From contig OZ020486.1 of assembly GCA_963971405.1 (NCBI GenBank), forward strand, positions 8,393,419 to 8,457,418: 64,000 bases of DNA, in the 5' to 3' direction. The position numbers and the translations under genes are program-made. Positions 34,448-45,793 of the stretch are shown here, in pieces. The DNA comes from Psococerastis gibbosa (taxonomy: Eukaryota; Arthropoda; Insecta; Psocodea; Psocidae). The notes beneath the pieces are model-generated. The model saw only the letters and a list, made by a program, of their open reading frames with translations. It searched no databases and had not been told where the DNA came from. Numbering within the stretch: position 1 is the first letter of the stretch; every line of letters starts with the position of its first letter.

Positions 34448-37400
34448 ATGTCTTCAAAAGCATTCCTAACCCCAAGAAAAGGAGTAAACCCACCTCGCCT
34501 ATCTTCACCACAAGAATTTCTGAATTCCTTATTACCAATAAGGGTGACGACTTTCATGTACGGGACGGCACCTTTCGTTTTCACATCAGCAGGCGTCAAA
34601 TTATCTCAAATAAAAGCAATATATGGACTGTCTCTCATTGTCACCCTCGCCACTCTACGTATCGCCTATGAAAGTTACGATGAGAACCCCAACTTCTTCC
34701 ACAGCGTCTGTCACGTTCAAAACCTCACCCTTCCCGCATCCTGCATGCTCTCAATCATATTCACAGCAGTCATCAGCACTAAGATTATTCACAGCCTTGA
34801 AGAAATCCTAAAACTCGCAACTCTTATCGAAACTTCTAAGTATAAATTCATTTTCGGGATGCAAATTTGTTTGTTTGCTGGTATTATCATCCCGATGATC
34901 ACCGCAGACATTGTATTTTTATATCTTGAACCACACAACTATGATGGTCTTTTTTTCTTCCATCGAGTTCTGGAAATGAATCTAGTTATCATTATGTGGC
35001 TGTTCCGATTACAATTTTCTGGCATTGTTTATTTACTATCGCTTTTCATCCGTGCGATCAACAAGACCATATCCTCCTTAACGGACGTCTCTTCGGAATG
35101 GAACACACCTTCTTTGGTTCTCGGAAATCAGACTGACATTACTCCGTTAGTAGTAGTTCATGAGAAGATTTTAGGCATTGCAGAAGAGGTGAATTCTTGC
35201 TACGGACTAGCGATTGGTGTATCAACTCTGCAGACTTTTATTAATACGATAATTAATGCATACTACTATGTAGTTATACCATCAGAAGATACCGCCAGTG
35301 GTATATTATTAACCACGTGGATGTTGTCAGATTTGTTTCAAGAGTGGTTTGTGTTGGCTATGTGTGAACTTTTTGAGAAAGAGGTAGGTGAAGAAAACTT
35401 TTTCAAAACCACGCTTGCAACAGCTTAAATACAAGATCTGACAATAAGTCAGCAGCATATTACAATAATTGGAGGTAGGGGGACCCCAAAGGATTAACAC
35501 GTGCTGGATACTTTTGGAGAGATCCATTTTGGTTTTCACGTGTCCACTTGAATTTCGTCTCCGATAATGAGTCTATCTTGGTAGTGAATCGGGTCAAAAC
35601 TAAAACTTACAACTAAAACTGACACAAAAACAGCTGACTGACTAAATTTTCTGGCCATGCTTCGGAGGGCATGTAAAGCAGGCGGTCCCGGGCCTTCCTA
35701 GTTTAGTGTTAAAGAGGGCTTTATAGCCCTAACTCCACTAGGTTGGCTTAGTAATAGAAAAAAAAGTCTTTATTTATTTAAAAGTAATTTAGACTGAACC
35801 CCTCCCCCCTCTCAGAATTCCTGAGTACAGCCATCGTGCTCAGTACCAAAAAAATATAAAATTCATGTTTTGACCCGAATCACCACCCTACGGTACTTGT
35901 TATACATATTCATTGTAAGCAATTTTTTAAATAGTATCATACTTATAAAAAAAGGAGCTCATTAGATAAATGAAGGCATGGAACAGGTTTCAAACTCCAG
36001 TCTCCACCTTGCTGAGGTGGTATGCTGAACACTGGACCAAATTTACCACCGCCCTAATCGTGACCACCCACTCACTACCCGTACTTTGTACCTACTTTTA
36101 GTAACTGATGCGGGGGAGGATTTGGTGCAGTGTTCGGCATACCTCCCCGGAAGGCCGGAAAGGTGGACATTCGGGTTCGAATCCTGTTTATATTTCATTT
36201 TTCCATATCTTCCTTTATCTGATTCTCCTGCCTGTAGAGGCCTACTACGAAGGTAAATAGGTACCCTCTGTACTTCTAATTCATGTTACATGTTACACTT
36301 CAATAATAAGTGATTATGGGTACGCCCACACTGTAATGCAAGATATAGCCTTAACAGGGCTTTAATTGAGTTAATCAGGAAAATTATGGTTTATATAGCG
36401 TTTATCTGTAGAACCCTGGCCCATTGCAAGCCAACGTGGTACGTGGCACAGTATTGGGTGCAGTATGCATTTCCATCTAATTTTAATCAATGAGAACATA
36501 TTCATCTCTTAGGCGCCCATTCCACCGACCGGCTAGGGCTATTTACAAAAACGGTGACGTGGTAGCAGATATTCAAGACTTAGGCGGGGTTTCCACCGAC
36601 TTTGCATTGCAGAATTGACGGAAATGTTTATTTTCCACTATGCTATAGTTAAAATTGATCAATGACCATACAGTAAAATCACAAACAAACAAACTAAAAT
36701 TAAAAAATGGAGTCATGGGAGATGTTAAGTACAAACATTTTAATAGATTTCTATAAAAAGAAAAATTCTAATTTCCGTCAATGTCATTTGCATTCTGCAA
36801 TGCGAGGTCGGTGAAAACGCCACCTAAGTCTTGAATGTCTGCTACCACGTCACCGTTTTTGTAAATAGCCCTAGCCGGTCGGTGGAATGGGCGCCTAATG
36901 AAGGAAATAAATTACAAATTCTGTATCATAATTTGGTCATCGGAATATAATTACATAGATATAACGTTAGAAGTCGACGTAGGTTCACTGAAGATGTCGA
37001 CCGCAGACAAAACCGACAGACCGTTGACAAAACATTTGGAAGTTCGCTTTAAGAACCACCACCGGGTTTTACTGCTTCTTCATTTGTCATCAGAATTTAT
37101 CACAGATTGTCAAACCTTAACTACACAATAGCAAAATATTTTGTGATCGTGTACTTTTGGCGAAATCAATTTATTTTTTCTCTCCACAGCTGCAAGTTAT
37201 ATTCAGATGAAATGTTCATTAAAAATGCAAGCTTTTTTTTAAACCTAATTTCGAGAAAATTAGTGCAATGCACTCGCTCGGGTCTTTATGACGCACGGTA
37301 ATAAGGGTTCGGATGAGAAAATGTATATTTTTGAGCGAAAGCTTACATTATTCATGAACTTTTCATCTAACTTTCCTATCTTTGCGGCCATGGATAAACC

Positions 37401-38905
37401 AATTAATTAATTAAAAATAAATTCACGACCTTGTTTGCAAAATATTTTGAAATCAGTTTCACTGAAATTATTTTCTAATTATAGGTGAAGGCCACCTGTA
37501 AAACTGTTCATAAAGTAATGCGAGAAATTCTGTGCAAGAATCTTCAAGACCAGGTAGTTCTTAACGTACTGGTAGGTTCAGTGATGAATTATTCAAACAT
37601 AGCTTAAAAACTATCAGCAAGAAATACTACATGGCACTGTCGTGCAATGGAACATGACGTGCAGTATTATTTCTTGATACATTTTTCAAGTAATGGTGGG
37701 AACCGCCCTTAGCTGTGCACTGCGTTAGCAAACGGCCCTAAGCCAATGTGGTGGTTCAGTTGTTGACATGGGATTTAAAACCCGACTTAAACCACTCTGC
37801 CTACGGCCATAAAAATACCAAAAAATGGGTTTCGTCCTAAGCTAAATATAATCATCTCATTATTTTAGCTTCAACAGTTCTCAGTCTACTTGATTCATCG
37901 GAAATTCAAATTTACCATCTACGGATTGGTCAACCTTGATTATCCTCTGCTCTATGCGGTAAGTTCAAAATCAGGAAGAGAGGGAGAGACAGAGAAATGT
38001 CGAGCTGTACGCAATATACCCAGAACCTCCGACAGTAGCCGAAATCAAGAGAGCCCGCATCAGATGGCTGGGGCAGCCTTACGCAAGAGAGACGAGTGGG
38101 ACAACCACGGATGCGATGGCGAGGTGGATCTGGCGACCCTTGGCGCCGTCGTTTCGCTGAGAAGTCTAACGAGTAGTTTGCCCGGAAATCGGAAATAGAT
38201 AGATGTCAATTAGAGCATAAGTAGAGGATTTGGCATTTACTGGACTTGTCGGGGCTTGTGGTCCAGCGGTTAAGACGACGCCCCCGGTTAGGCGTAGATC
38301 GTGGGTTCGAATCCCGCCAAGCCCAGTTTTTTCCATACCCTCTAATTTCGGTTAAGCTTTAGGTATACTACGTATGAATTGGAAAGCAATAATGCGGGTG
38401 TGCAAAGTGCGAAATCAATTATTGTACTATTGTATATTTGTAGATAGGTAGTCAAGTTAGTACAATACTTACTGTTTACCAAAACGTTTGTTGGGCTTAC
38501 ATAGCCGTTGGGTTACTAGTCATTAGAGGTCTCACAGTCATCGAACAATTAGTGCGGAGCCCATTTTCAGGGGAAGGGACGACGTTGCTGCTACTCCTAT
38601 CGTCAGGCATCTAATCACCACTAACACAACAGGCAATGTGAGTCCAACTTACCCTTTGTTGAATAATATTACACCATTCCTATTAACCTTTACCTATAGA
38701 TTATTATTTACTGAATAGTATAACCATTGAATATATAACACTGTGTTATAAATTGTTGTTTATAGTGTTATATCTTCAATGGTATAACTTTAAATTGACA
38801 TCATAGTTTATTGCATTGCAGATTGCTGGCGGAGTGACATCCTACATGATCATACTGGTGCAGTTTCAAAAGGATGAAGGCAATCCTGTGGTGACTGACG
38901 ACTGA
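34448..38905 (+). CDS. GrF: gustatory receptor (7tm_7), intact, 4 coding exons
   Basis: Coding exons are 34448-35383, 37485-37553, 37869-37958 and 38822-38905, phase 0, giving 392 residues. Exon 1 (312 codons): MSSKAFLTPRKG, LLPIRVTTFMYGTAPF, VCHVQNLTLP, IIMWLFRLQFSGIVYLLSLF, VHEKILGIAEEVNSCYG and DLFQEWFVLAMCELFEKE. Exon 2 is VKATCKTVHKVMREILCKN, exon 3 includes KFTIYGLVNLDYPLLYA, and exon 4 is IAGGVTSYMIILVQFQKDE with a short acidic tail ending TGA at 38903-38905. TICG of exon 3 is TIYG here, so the otherwise conserved Cys is lost. The acceptor at 34407-34408 lies 39 bases before the ATG. Introns hold MITE M1, P2 and S2 repeats and a LINE remnant. Confidence 0.9.
35655..36200. repeat. SINE remnants, including an inverted pair, in GrF intron 1
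   Basis: CATGCTTCGGAGGGCATG (35655) is the S2 body. At 35975-36055 a box B-like stretch is on the - strand (GGTTTCAAACTCC), and at 36110-36185 one is on the + strand (GGGTTCGAATCC). They are head-to-head SINE-like units with similar GGTGCAGTGTTCGGCATACC-type sequence. Confidence 0.5.
36512..36895. repeat. MITE family M1 in GrF intron 1, best copy
   Basis: Ends GGCGCCCATTCCACCGACCG and CGGTCGGTGGAATGGGCGCC are perfect inverted repeats. The arms extend about 100 bases. TA flanks both sides (36510-36511, 36896-36897), consistent with a TA target duplication. Confidence 0.85.
36985..37095 (+). repeat. Penelope-type terminal repeat fragment, family P2
   Basis: CACTGAAGATGTCGACCGC, then a small insertion, then GTTGACAAAACATTTGGAAG; a degenerate copy of 17316-17360 in GrF intron 1. 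Confidence 0.45.
37985..38150 (+). mobile_element. LINE C-terminal fragment directly after GrF exon 3
   Basis: The + strand reads PPTVAEIKRARIRWLGQP, the EIKRARIRWLGH-like motif of RTE/CR1-type LINE C-termini. It begins about 30 bases after the exon 3 donor. It is truncated and broken. Confidence 0.55.
38252..38325 (+). repeat. SINE S1 head with near-complete tRNA cloverleaf
   Basis: GGGCTTG and CAAGCCC form a perfect 7-base acceptor stem. Box A is TGGTCCAGCGG, the anticodon stem is ACGCC/GGCGT, and the T arm is GTGGG/CCCGC around TTCGAAT. The anticodon loop is CCCGGTTA: eight bases with no U at position 33, so a working tRNA is unlikely. The same sequence recurs on the - strand at 8155-8225 and 30118-30185 with a shared tail, which points to a SINE head. 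A tRNA gene caller would probably flag it. Confidence 0.6.
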
Positions 38906-38997
38906 CCAGTGACAACTGAGCTCCTAAAAGCTCCTACATAACGTCAATTTAAATTATTTTTCTATTAAAAAAGGTTAATTTCATAGGCTACAAACAG

Positions 38998-39110
38998 TTT
39001 AATAAATGTATCGCATTGACCTCTTCAGTCGTCTCTGTAGACTAGTACCCGTATCAAGTTATCATAATTATGTCACCGTGAGACAAGCATATAGGCACGC
39101 TACTATACGC
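38998..39110 (-). repeat. SINE-like repeat family S3 after GrF
   Basis: TTTAATAAATGTATCGCATT, CCTCTTCAGTCGTCTCTGTAG-type core and CAAGTTATCATAA; a decayed copy. A family S1 fragment on the - strand follows at 39371-39480 (CGGGATTCGAACCC). Confidence 0.55.
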
Positions 39111-39631
39111 ATCTACGCCAAGTATAGTTTTTTTCTAAATCTTCTAATTCGGTTAAGCTGTGACATACTTAACGTGTCCGGGCCTACGACACGTTGATCC
39201 AAAGCGTTGCAGCCTGGATGGCCTTGTCATTTGCTTCGGATAGATCTGCGTGACATGTGACATGTGACATGTTTAGCACAGACACATGTGAAGTGAGTGA
39301 GGTACAGTTCCAATTCAATCAAGCATTTAACAATCAAGCAGTTATTATAATATTGGAACCAAAATTAGAAGATATACTCGTAGATAAATCTGGACTTTAC
39401 GGGATTCGAACCCACGACCTATGCATATCCGGGTTGTCGTCTAAACTGCTGTCGTTCGGTTATAATGAGGAGGTTGCCTCTTGAACCTAACTTAGTTTAG
39501 TGCCAGCATATTATCTACATTAAAATGCTGTAATATATAGGTACATTTTTATATTTTCCCATCCATTTCTTGGGTGGGGGGGGGTGTATTTGCGGCACTG
39601 AGCCACAATTCGTAATACCGCTGTGCTGGTC

Positions 39632-39803
39632 ACAGCCAAGGCTGTAGCCAAGGGGGGGGGGGGGTTCCCCCCCCCCCCCCCGAAATGAAATGGCTGGATA
39701 CTAGATAGAATTGGGTTTTGAGAGGAAAAATAAAAACCGCCATGCAATATCCAATGAAATTTCTAAACCCCCCCCCCCCGAAAAAAATCCTGGCTACGGC
39801 CTT
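39632..39803. repeat. Intact copy of the GTAGCCA/TGGCTAC repeat
   Basis: GGCTGTAGCCA...TGGCTACGGCC with long G and C runs. It is the uninterrupted counterpart of the repeat split by the LINE at the start of the window. Confidence 0.7.
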
Positions 39804-40514
39804 GATCAGAGCAACTGTACATGTCGTGCCACTGCCACATATCTGGCTTTGTTTTTTTGTTTTGAAATAACCCGGACATTTACGGCATATGAGAAATTGA
39901 GAAGTACAATATATTAATTAATATTTTTGTTCAACCTACTATTTTTCTGACTCACGCAACGGGTAGCGCGTTTAGAGGGTGTGGTCAGTAAAGTGGATTA
40001 ATTAAAGACTAGTATCAGTACGAAGCTGAGACAGGGTTCTGGCTTACCATGGATACAATGTAACAGGCGATTGATGGTGGCGTATACCAAGGGGGTAACT
40101 ATAATTGGGAAAGCCGTCATAACTAACACTCATGGACATACGCAGATACGCAGCTTTTAATGGCCTTAGTGTCCCTTGCACAGGCGCCCGAGGGTTCACG
40201 AGGGGGCTTATGGGTCTTGACTGGGGGGGGGGGGCATTTTTTGTTGATAAAACAGGCCTGAAATAGTGAGGGCTTACACATTTGGATAGCAGTACCCTAG
40301 CGTTCCGATTTTACAAACGTTAACTAACTTCTCAAAACATTATGGCAATGTCATGCAACCGCGGTAAGTAATACCATTGGGCACTGCATCAGCAATTTTA
40401 GAATATGTACCGTATATAAATTATTCTGAAAATATTTTGTTTACATGCTTTCCCAGGCAATAAGTTACTTCGTGCTATGGCTGCAGGTGTGCCCAACTAT
40501 GTCTTTCAGTATTA
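39804..40514. other. Intergenic, no gene seen
   Basis: Non-coding between GrF and GrG. It includes a G-run near 40224-40234 of the same type as other G/C-run repeats. Confidence 0.4.
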
Positions 40515-40795
40515 ACTTAACCGCTGGTGATTAAAAAACAATGTCAACAAGATAATTTAAGAATGGAAATTGTTATTAAAAATTTCATTGTTGACATTTT
40601 GACGCACAGATTAAGTTAATATTATACGTCATAGTAGACCTGCTGCTAGCCTACCATAGCGATTATTTTTAATCTTAACTCTGGTATTAAAAATGTAAAC
40701 AAAATAATTTTATAAGAGAAAGTGATATTCAAAATTGTTTTGCTTATAATATTTTTAATCCCATAAATAAGGTTAATATTACACGCCCTTGCCGC
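40515..40795. repeat. Two adjacent MITE family M2 remnants
   Basis: Two foldback pieces with TTAACC...GGTTAA-like and ATAGCGATTATTTTTAATC ends and the shared core (AATGGAAA..., TTCAAAATTG). Confidence 0.5.
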
Positions 40796-41872
40796 TGGAA
40801 CAGACAGAAATTTATTGAAATTGAATCTAAACATATAGGCTAAGTATATTTTTGAAGTTTAATTACTTGGATTCAAAAACTAAAATTGGACTATACCGAC
40901 TGTTGGGCGCCATTCTTATCATCGCACTAAATTTAATGGACATTGCGAGATGCTACTTATTCAGACATGCGTAAAACAAATGCAGCTGTTGTGAACAACA
41001 TTTTTTTCAGTTGTTCCCAGCACTTGTTGCCTTCTTCTCAGCTAGATAAACTATATACTGTATACTTGGTAAGCTCTATAATTACTTTTTTTTAAGTACA
41101 GGGTGTCCTATGGATATACTGTAGATATATAGATACCTAATCCCATTACGAGAGCTAGGAAGGGGGGGGGTCCACTTAGAGAGAGAGAGAGAGATAATTT
41201 GTTCAAGCAACCCATGGTCGGAAGTGAAGGGTGAGTCCGCTACAGGGTGTCCCGTGAGTTTTTGTGAATTTTTTTATTTTTATGTTGGCAAACTCAAGTA
41301 ACCTAATCCATCCATCATCAGTGTCACCAACGGACGTTTTATTATTTTGACCAAGCACTAAAAGTTTCTGCATGCTTTGTGACTGCACCCTTTAACAGAG
41401 AATTATTTTTTTTTGGGCAAAACTAGTCAGGTTTGATGGCCATTATGGCAGCTCTTTATGGCCAGGACGGATCCAACCCATTTTTTGAGGGAGCGGGGTA
41501 GTGGTGGGTGAAAATAGAATACATATTAGTATAGTATTGATTAAATTATAACGTGATCTTACATTGAATTACTACAGACTTACTAAATTTTTTAGGGGCT
41601 GCAATATCTCCCTGCCCCCCTGTTTCCGTCCTTGCCTGTGACCCCTTGTGTCTCCTTTTTGTAACCTGATGTTAAATTTCAAACGCACGTGTAAATATAG
41701 TGCAAAACTGTCAGCTTTCGATAGTCTCATGCGAAGAATGCAAAAAAAGTGTCGTGGCACGACAAACCAATAAAGGTGTTGGGCTGAGCACTGGTTGTCT
41801 GGTGGGAATGTTGTGGTCAGTAGTAAATTTTGGTTCAGCGGGGTTTCCATTGACCTCGCTTTTGAACGTGAG

Positions 41873-41940
41873 CGAGATATTGACGTGGTAGCAGACATTT
41901 TTAGACTGTCTTTAATGTCTGCTACCACGTCAATATCTCG
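41873..41940. repeat. Perfect 26-base-arm hairpin derived from MITE M1
   Basis: The arms 41873-41898 and 41915-41940 are exact reverse complements with a 16-base loop. They contain GACGTGGTAGCAGACAT, which is part of the M1 terminal arm. Confidence 0.85.
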
Positions 41941-42344
41941 AGGAAGATTCGTATAACTGACAACAGGAGGCCCCGCGGAATTTCGAGAAAATAATCCAGA
42001 AAATATGATTACAGCATGTTTTAGATTTTACCTACGTATATTTATACCACAGCGGGCCAATTATGCCATTTAGTATTTAGTTATTCCTGGGGCTAAACAT
42101 ATTTAAACAAAACAATTTTGAATGGCACTTTCACAGGACACGACTACCTCCAGAGCCACCTCCACAGATTATGAATGCCCCCTCTGTTTTTTTTTTGGGG
42201 GGGGGGCGTTAAAAAAGGATTATACATCGAAATATTTGATATATTTTTTCAAACACACTTATTCCATCTGCTGCTTGGCCGAAATTGTTGGGGGGGGGGG
42301 GAGGCAGTCTCTGCCCTGGACCCGACCTTGGTAACGTACCTTGT

Positions 42345-42445
42345 GGGTACTTGTGCGAATCTCTGCACATCATGTCGTAACCCAATACAATTATTACCTA
42401 CCGAAGAGGTCAATCGGATGCACTCACTGAATTATTGTTGGTATG
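42345..42445 (+). repeat. SINE-like repeat family S3 upstream of GrG
   Basis: CTTGTGCGAATCTCTGCAC, CATGTCGTAACCCAATACA, GAAGAGGTCAATCGGATGC and TGAATTATTGTTGGTATG follow the S3 pattern. It ends about 65 bases before the GrG splice acceptor. Confidence 0.55.
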
Positions 42446-42526
42446 TGTTGTATCCTTCTACTTAAAAAAATTAAAAAAGAATTTAGTAATAGGTTACAAT
42501 TCCTTTCAGTTACTTCTTCATGAGAA

Positions 42527-45063
42527 ATGCCACCAAAAGCGACATTAGCATCAGAGGAAGATGGATATATGACGCCAGCATGTCTTTCGACACCCGAAGA
42601 ATTTTTAAAATCACTAATGCCTTTGAAAGTGATAACCGCTATCTTCGGCATAGCACCTTATGCCTTCAACTCTCTTGAAGTCAGATTTTCCCGAGTAAAA
42701 GCTGCATATGGAATAATTCTTGTCGGTACATTATCTATGAAACGGATAATGGTGGAGCTACAACTTGTTGAGTTATACGACCTCAAAACATTACAAGACA
42801 ACTTTGATTATCTCGAATGTATCACAGTACCCCTATCATGTATATTATCAGTTATATTTACAAATATCTACAGCTCTAAAATAACACGCAACCTCAATGA
42901 GATCCTTAAACTCTCTTCGCTAATTAATCCTTCCAAGTATAAATTAATGTTTTGGATCCAAATCGGTTTCATAACAAGCATTAGCAGTGGCTTAATTGGT
43001 TTGATTTTTACATATTTTCACGACTATTTGGGACAAGGCTATACGCCCTTATCTGATGATATGTTTTTTCGTTACTGTCTGGCTTACACTTTAACCATAA
43101 TTATGTGGTTATTTCTATTTCAATTCTCAGGCATAGTTTACTTCCTCACACTTTACATTCGTTCCATCAATGGGGAAGTATCTTTGTTCACTAACGGATC
43201 CATCGATTGGAGCACACCTTCTGTTTTTCAAACATACACACACGCAGACCTAAAAGCTTCAGTGGCACTGCATGAGAAGATCTTAAGCATTGCGGAAGAA
43301 GTGAATGTATGTTTCGGAGTAGCGATAGGATTTACAACACTACAGACTTTCATGACTACAACAATAAATGCATATGCATACATTAGAAGTGTTATGGAAC
43401 CTGAAGAAAGTCTATTCACCCCAATGGATCACATATTTTATGTTTCAAGCACAGTGTTAGGTTTAATTCAAGAGTGGTTTGCTCTGAACATGTGCGAACT
43501 GTTTGAGAAAGAGGTAGGTGGTAAAATTTTGCCAATAGCCAATGTAGTTGTGTCAACAATATTACCGAACTTAAAATGAACGAATGATAAATTATGGTAA
43601 ACTGATTAAAAAAAACAAAAAGTTTGTGTTTTAGCAAAAACTCATTATAGCTAGAATTAGTAAAACCCCAATAATCGTTAAAAAATTAACATTGTCTAAT
43701 AAACCCACTGGTGCTGGTACAAAACCCCTATACTAACACCAGTGGGTTTCTTAGACAAAGTTAATTTTTTTTAACGTTTATTTGGGTTTTACTAATCCCA
43801 GTTACAATAGTTATAACAAGTTTTGCTAAATCACAAAGTTTTTGTTTGTTAATCTAAGTGAAATACCACGAAGTTACGAGTAGGTTAATTTTTTTTTAAT
43901 GGTAAACTGTACTAAGTTGAACCATACCTACCAATAATAATAATATTTCCTAATCTATAATCAGTACACATGAATGATCTCTTTGCCAATTTCTACATGA
44001 GAAATACATTACAGTTTTTAATTAATATTCCGCTTAATGTTTTGTTTAGGTGGATTCCACTTATAACACTGTTTATAATGCAATGAAGAATGTTCCTGAC
44101 AAGCAAATTCGTGATCGGGTAGGTGTGTGAATGATCGTGTCTGAGAAAAAAGGACAAGCTTAATAATTTCTGAATACTTCCCGTAGTACAGCAAATTTGT
44201 GAGACTTCATGGCATTGTGGCAAGCGACATAGACACCGATTAGACTGGAATACAATAGAACTGATCGGAAAATCAATTTTATCCGGCGCATGTACTGTAC
44301 GTACTCAAAAGAGTCCCACTTTTTTTAAATCATTATATTGAAGTGTTCAAATATTAATTATAATTTATAACAATAGCAACACTGTGAAGGTTGCAATAAG
44401 AGTCATTAAATGGAGCAATGAGTAACCCCGGCAACCAGAGTAGGTGGAGGTCAATAATTAAAAAAAAACACACAATGGCTGATTTGTATATACTCTATAC
44501 AGCCTGAGTATATGTTATACTCACTGAAATAATTTCATTTCGCTTTATAGCTCCGGAATTTCTCATTCCATCTGATTAATCGAAAATTCAAATTCACAAT
44601 CTGCGGCCTGTTAAGTCTCGATTATACTCTACTCTTTGCGGTACGTGAAACAGGAATATTATTTGAAATTAAAGTTGTATTTCAAGTAAACTGCAATACA
44701 GTATGTGTCAAACAGTAATCCATCACCATTATTCTCAATACCGTAGCGAATACTATACGATATTTATGAATTTCGCATTTCTCAACTTTCTCATGCAGTG
44801 CATCTAAAATGCCGCGTCTAGAGTATTACATTATTTGTCTAAGAATGCTTTGGTGAAAAAAAACATTCATTTATATGTACAATAGATAAAATTGTACCTA
44901 GGCATGTTGTAGATTGTTTATATAAAACGATGCATAAGCAGAGCAGGCTACCGAGTTCGTTCGATGTTTATTAACAAAATATCTTAATTATATTGTATTG
45001 CAGATAGTTGGAGGAGTGACAAACTATACCATAATTTTCATGCAGATGCCCAGTGCTCCTTAA
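42527..45063 (+). CDS. GrG: gustatory receptor (7tm_7), 4 coding exons, unusual TM7
   Basis: Coding exons are 42527-43513, 44050-44118, 44551-44640 and 45004-45063, phase 0, giving 401 residues. Exon 1 (329 codons) has LASEEDGYMTPACLSTPEE (shared style with GrI), SLMPLKVITAIFGIAPY, MWLFLFQFSGIVYFLTLY, LHEKILSIAEEVNVCFG and GLIQEWFALNMCELFEKE. Exon 2, VDSTYNTVYNAMKNVPDKQ, is the most divergent of the set. Exon 3 holds KFKFTICGLLSLDYTLLFA. Exon 4 is IVGGVTNYTIIFMQMPSAP: the family TYhhhhhQF becomes NYTIIFMQM, with Phe replaced by Met. The acceptor at 42508-42509 is 17 bases before the ATG. An out-of-frame ATG lies at 42520. AATAAA is at 45069-45074, six bases after the stop. Intron 1 contains a palindrome related to the Penelope-element ends. 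Confidence 0.87.
43605..43900. repeat. Palindrome matching the ends of the Penelope-like element
   Basis: Two arms (TAAAACCCCAATAATCG..., AACCCACTGGTG / CACCAGTGGGTTTC...) fold on each other around about 20 bases. The arms match the inverted repeats that flank the element at 56097-58368 (GTTTCTTAGACAAAGTTAAT, TTTGGGTTTTACTAAT). No coding sequence is present. It lies in GrG intron 1. Confidence 0.8.
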
Positions 45064-45099
45064 ATAATAATAAAACTAACGGAGGCTTTGTATGTGCAC

Positions 45100-45780
45100 A
45101 TTCGCTAGTTTAAGCTATCGTTTAAAATTAAAGCCCGGCACATCTTGATGGTTATTGGGAATTTACGCTTCGGCCAATATACCTAGAGCCAGTTTTTGTG
45201 CAACTATGTACCAACTTCCGATCCGAAGTAGGTATACCATAAATTTATAACTAAGCTGGATAGTACTTACGCTATATCCAAAACTACTAATTTTCGGCCT
45301 TGCCTATTATAAAATCTGTAATAGGATTCGTCCCCTCTGACGGTGATGGCTGACAGAGGACAGAGATAAATCTGAATATTGTTCAGGATGGTTATCAGCT
45401 GTAGTACAATATAATAAATATTACCAGTAACTTGGATACATTGTAAACAGTGAGTGGGAGGTGAGCCAAAAAATTCGTAGATCGTTCAATGCAAGCTCAA
45501 ATTGTCGTTATACAATATAGGTATTACTAGTATATCTAGATAGACTATTAATTCTATGACAAGGTTAGTATCAAATACATTCAATGCAACCACCTTTACA
45601 CATAGCAGAAGAGATCTCACTTACTGATCACAACATCCAAAGAGAGAGCAGTGATCCTCAAGCTATTAACGTGCCACAACCTTATATGTAAAATATTGAA
45701 CATACCCTGTACATCGTAATATGTGAACTGTTTGTTGCATAATTTTCTCTCTTTCTGACATGCATTTACTGTATTGTTTC
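45100..45780. other. GrG-GrH spacer, no gene seen
   Basis: The shortest spacer in the array. The block found upstream of GrC-GrF is not present here. It is AT-rich and non-coding. Confidence 0.4.
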
Positions 45781-45793
45781 AGTTTTATAATCG

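Noticed and set aside
38252..38325. Functional tRNA gene
   Set aside because: The anticodon loop has eight bases with no U33, and the same head occurs in at least two other places with a shared SINE tail.
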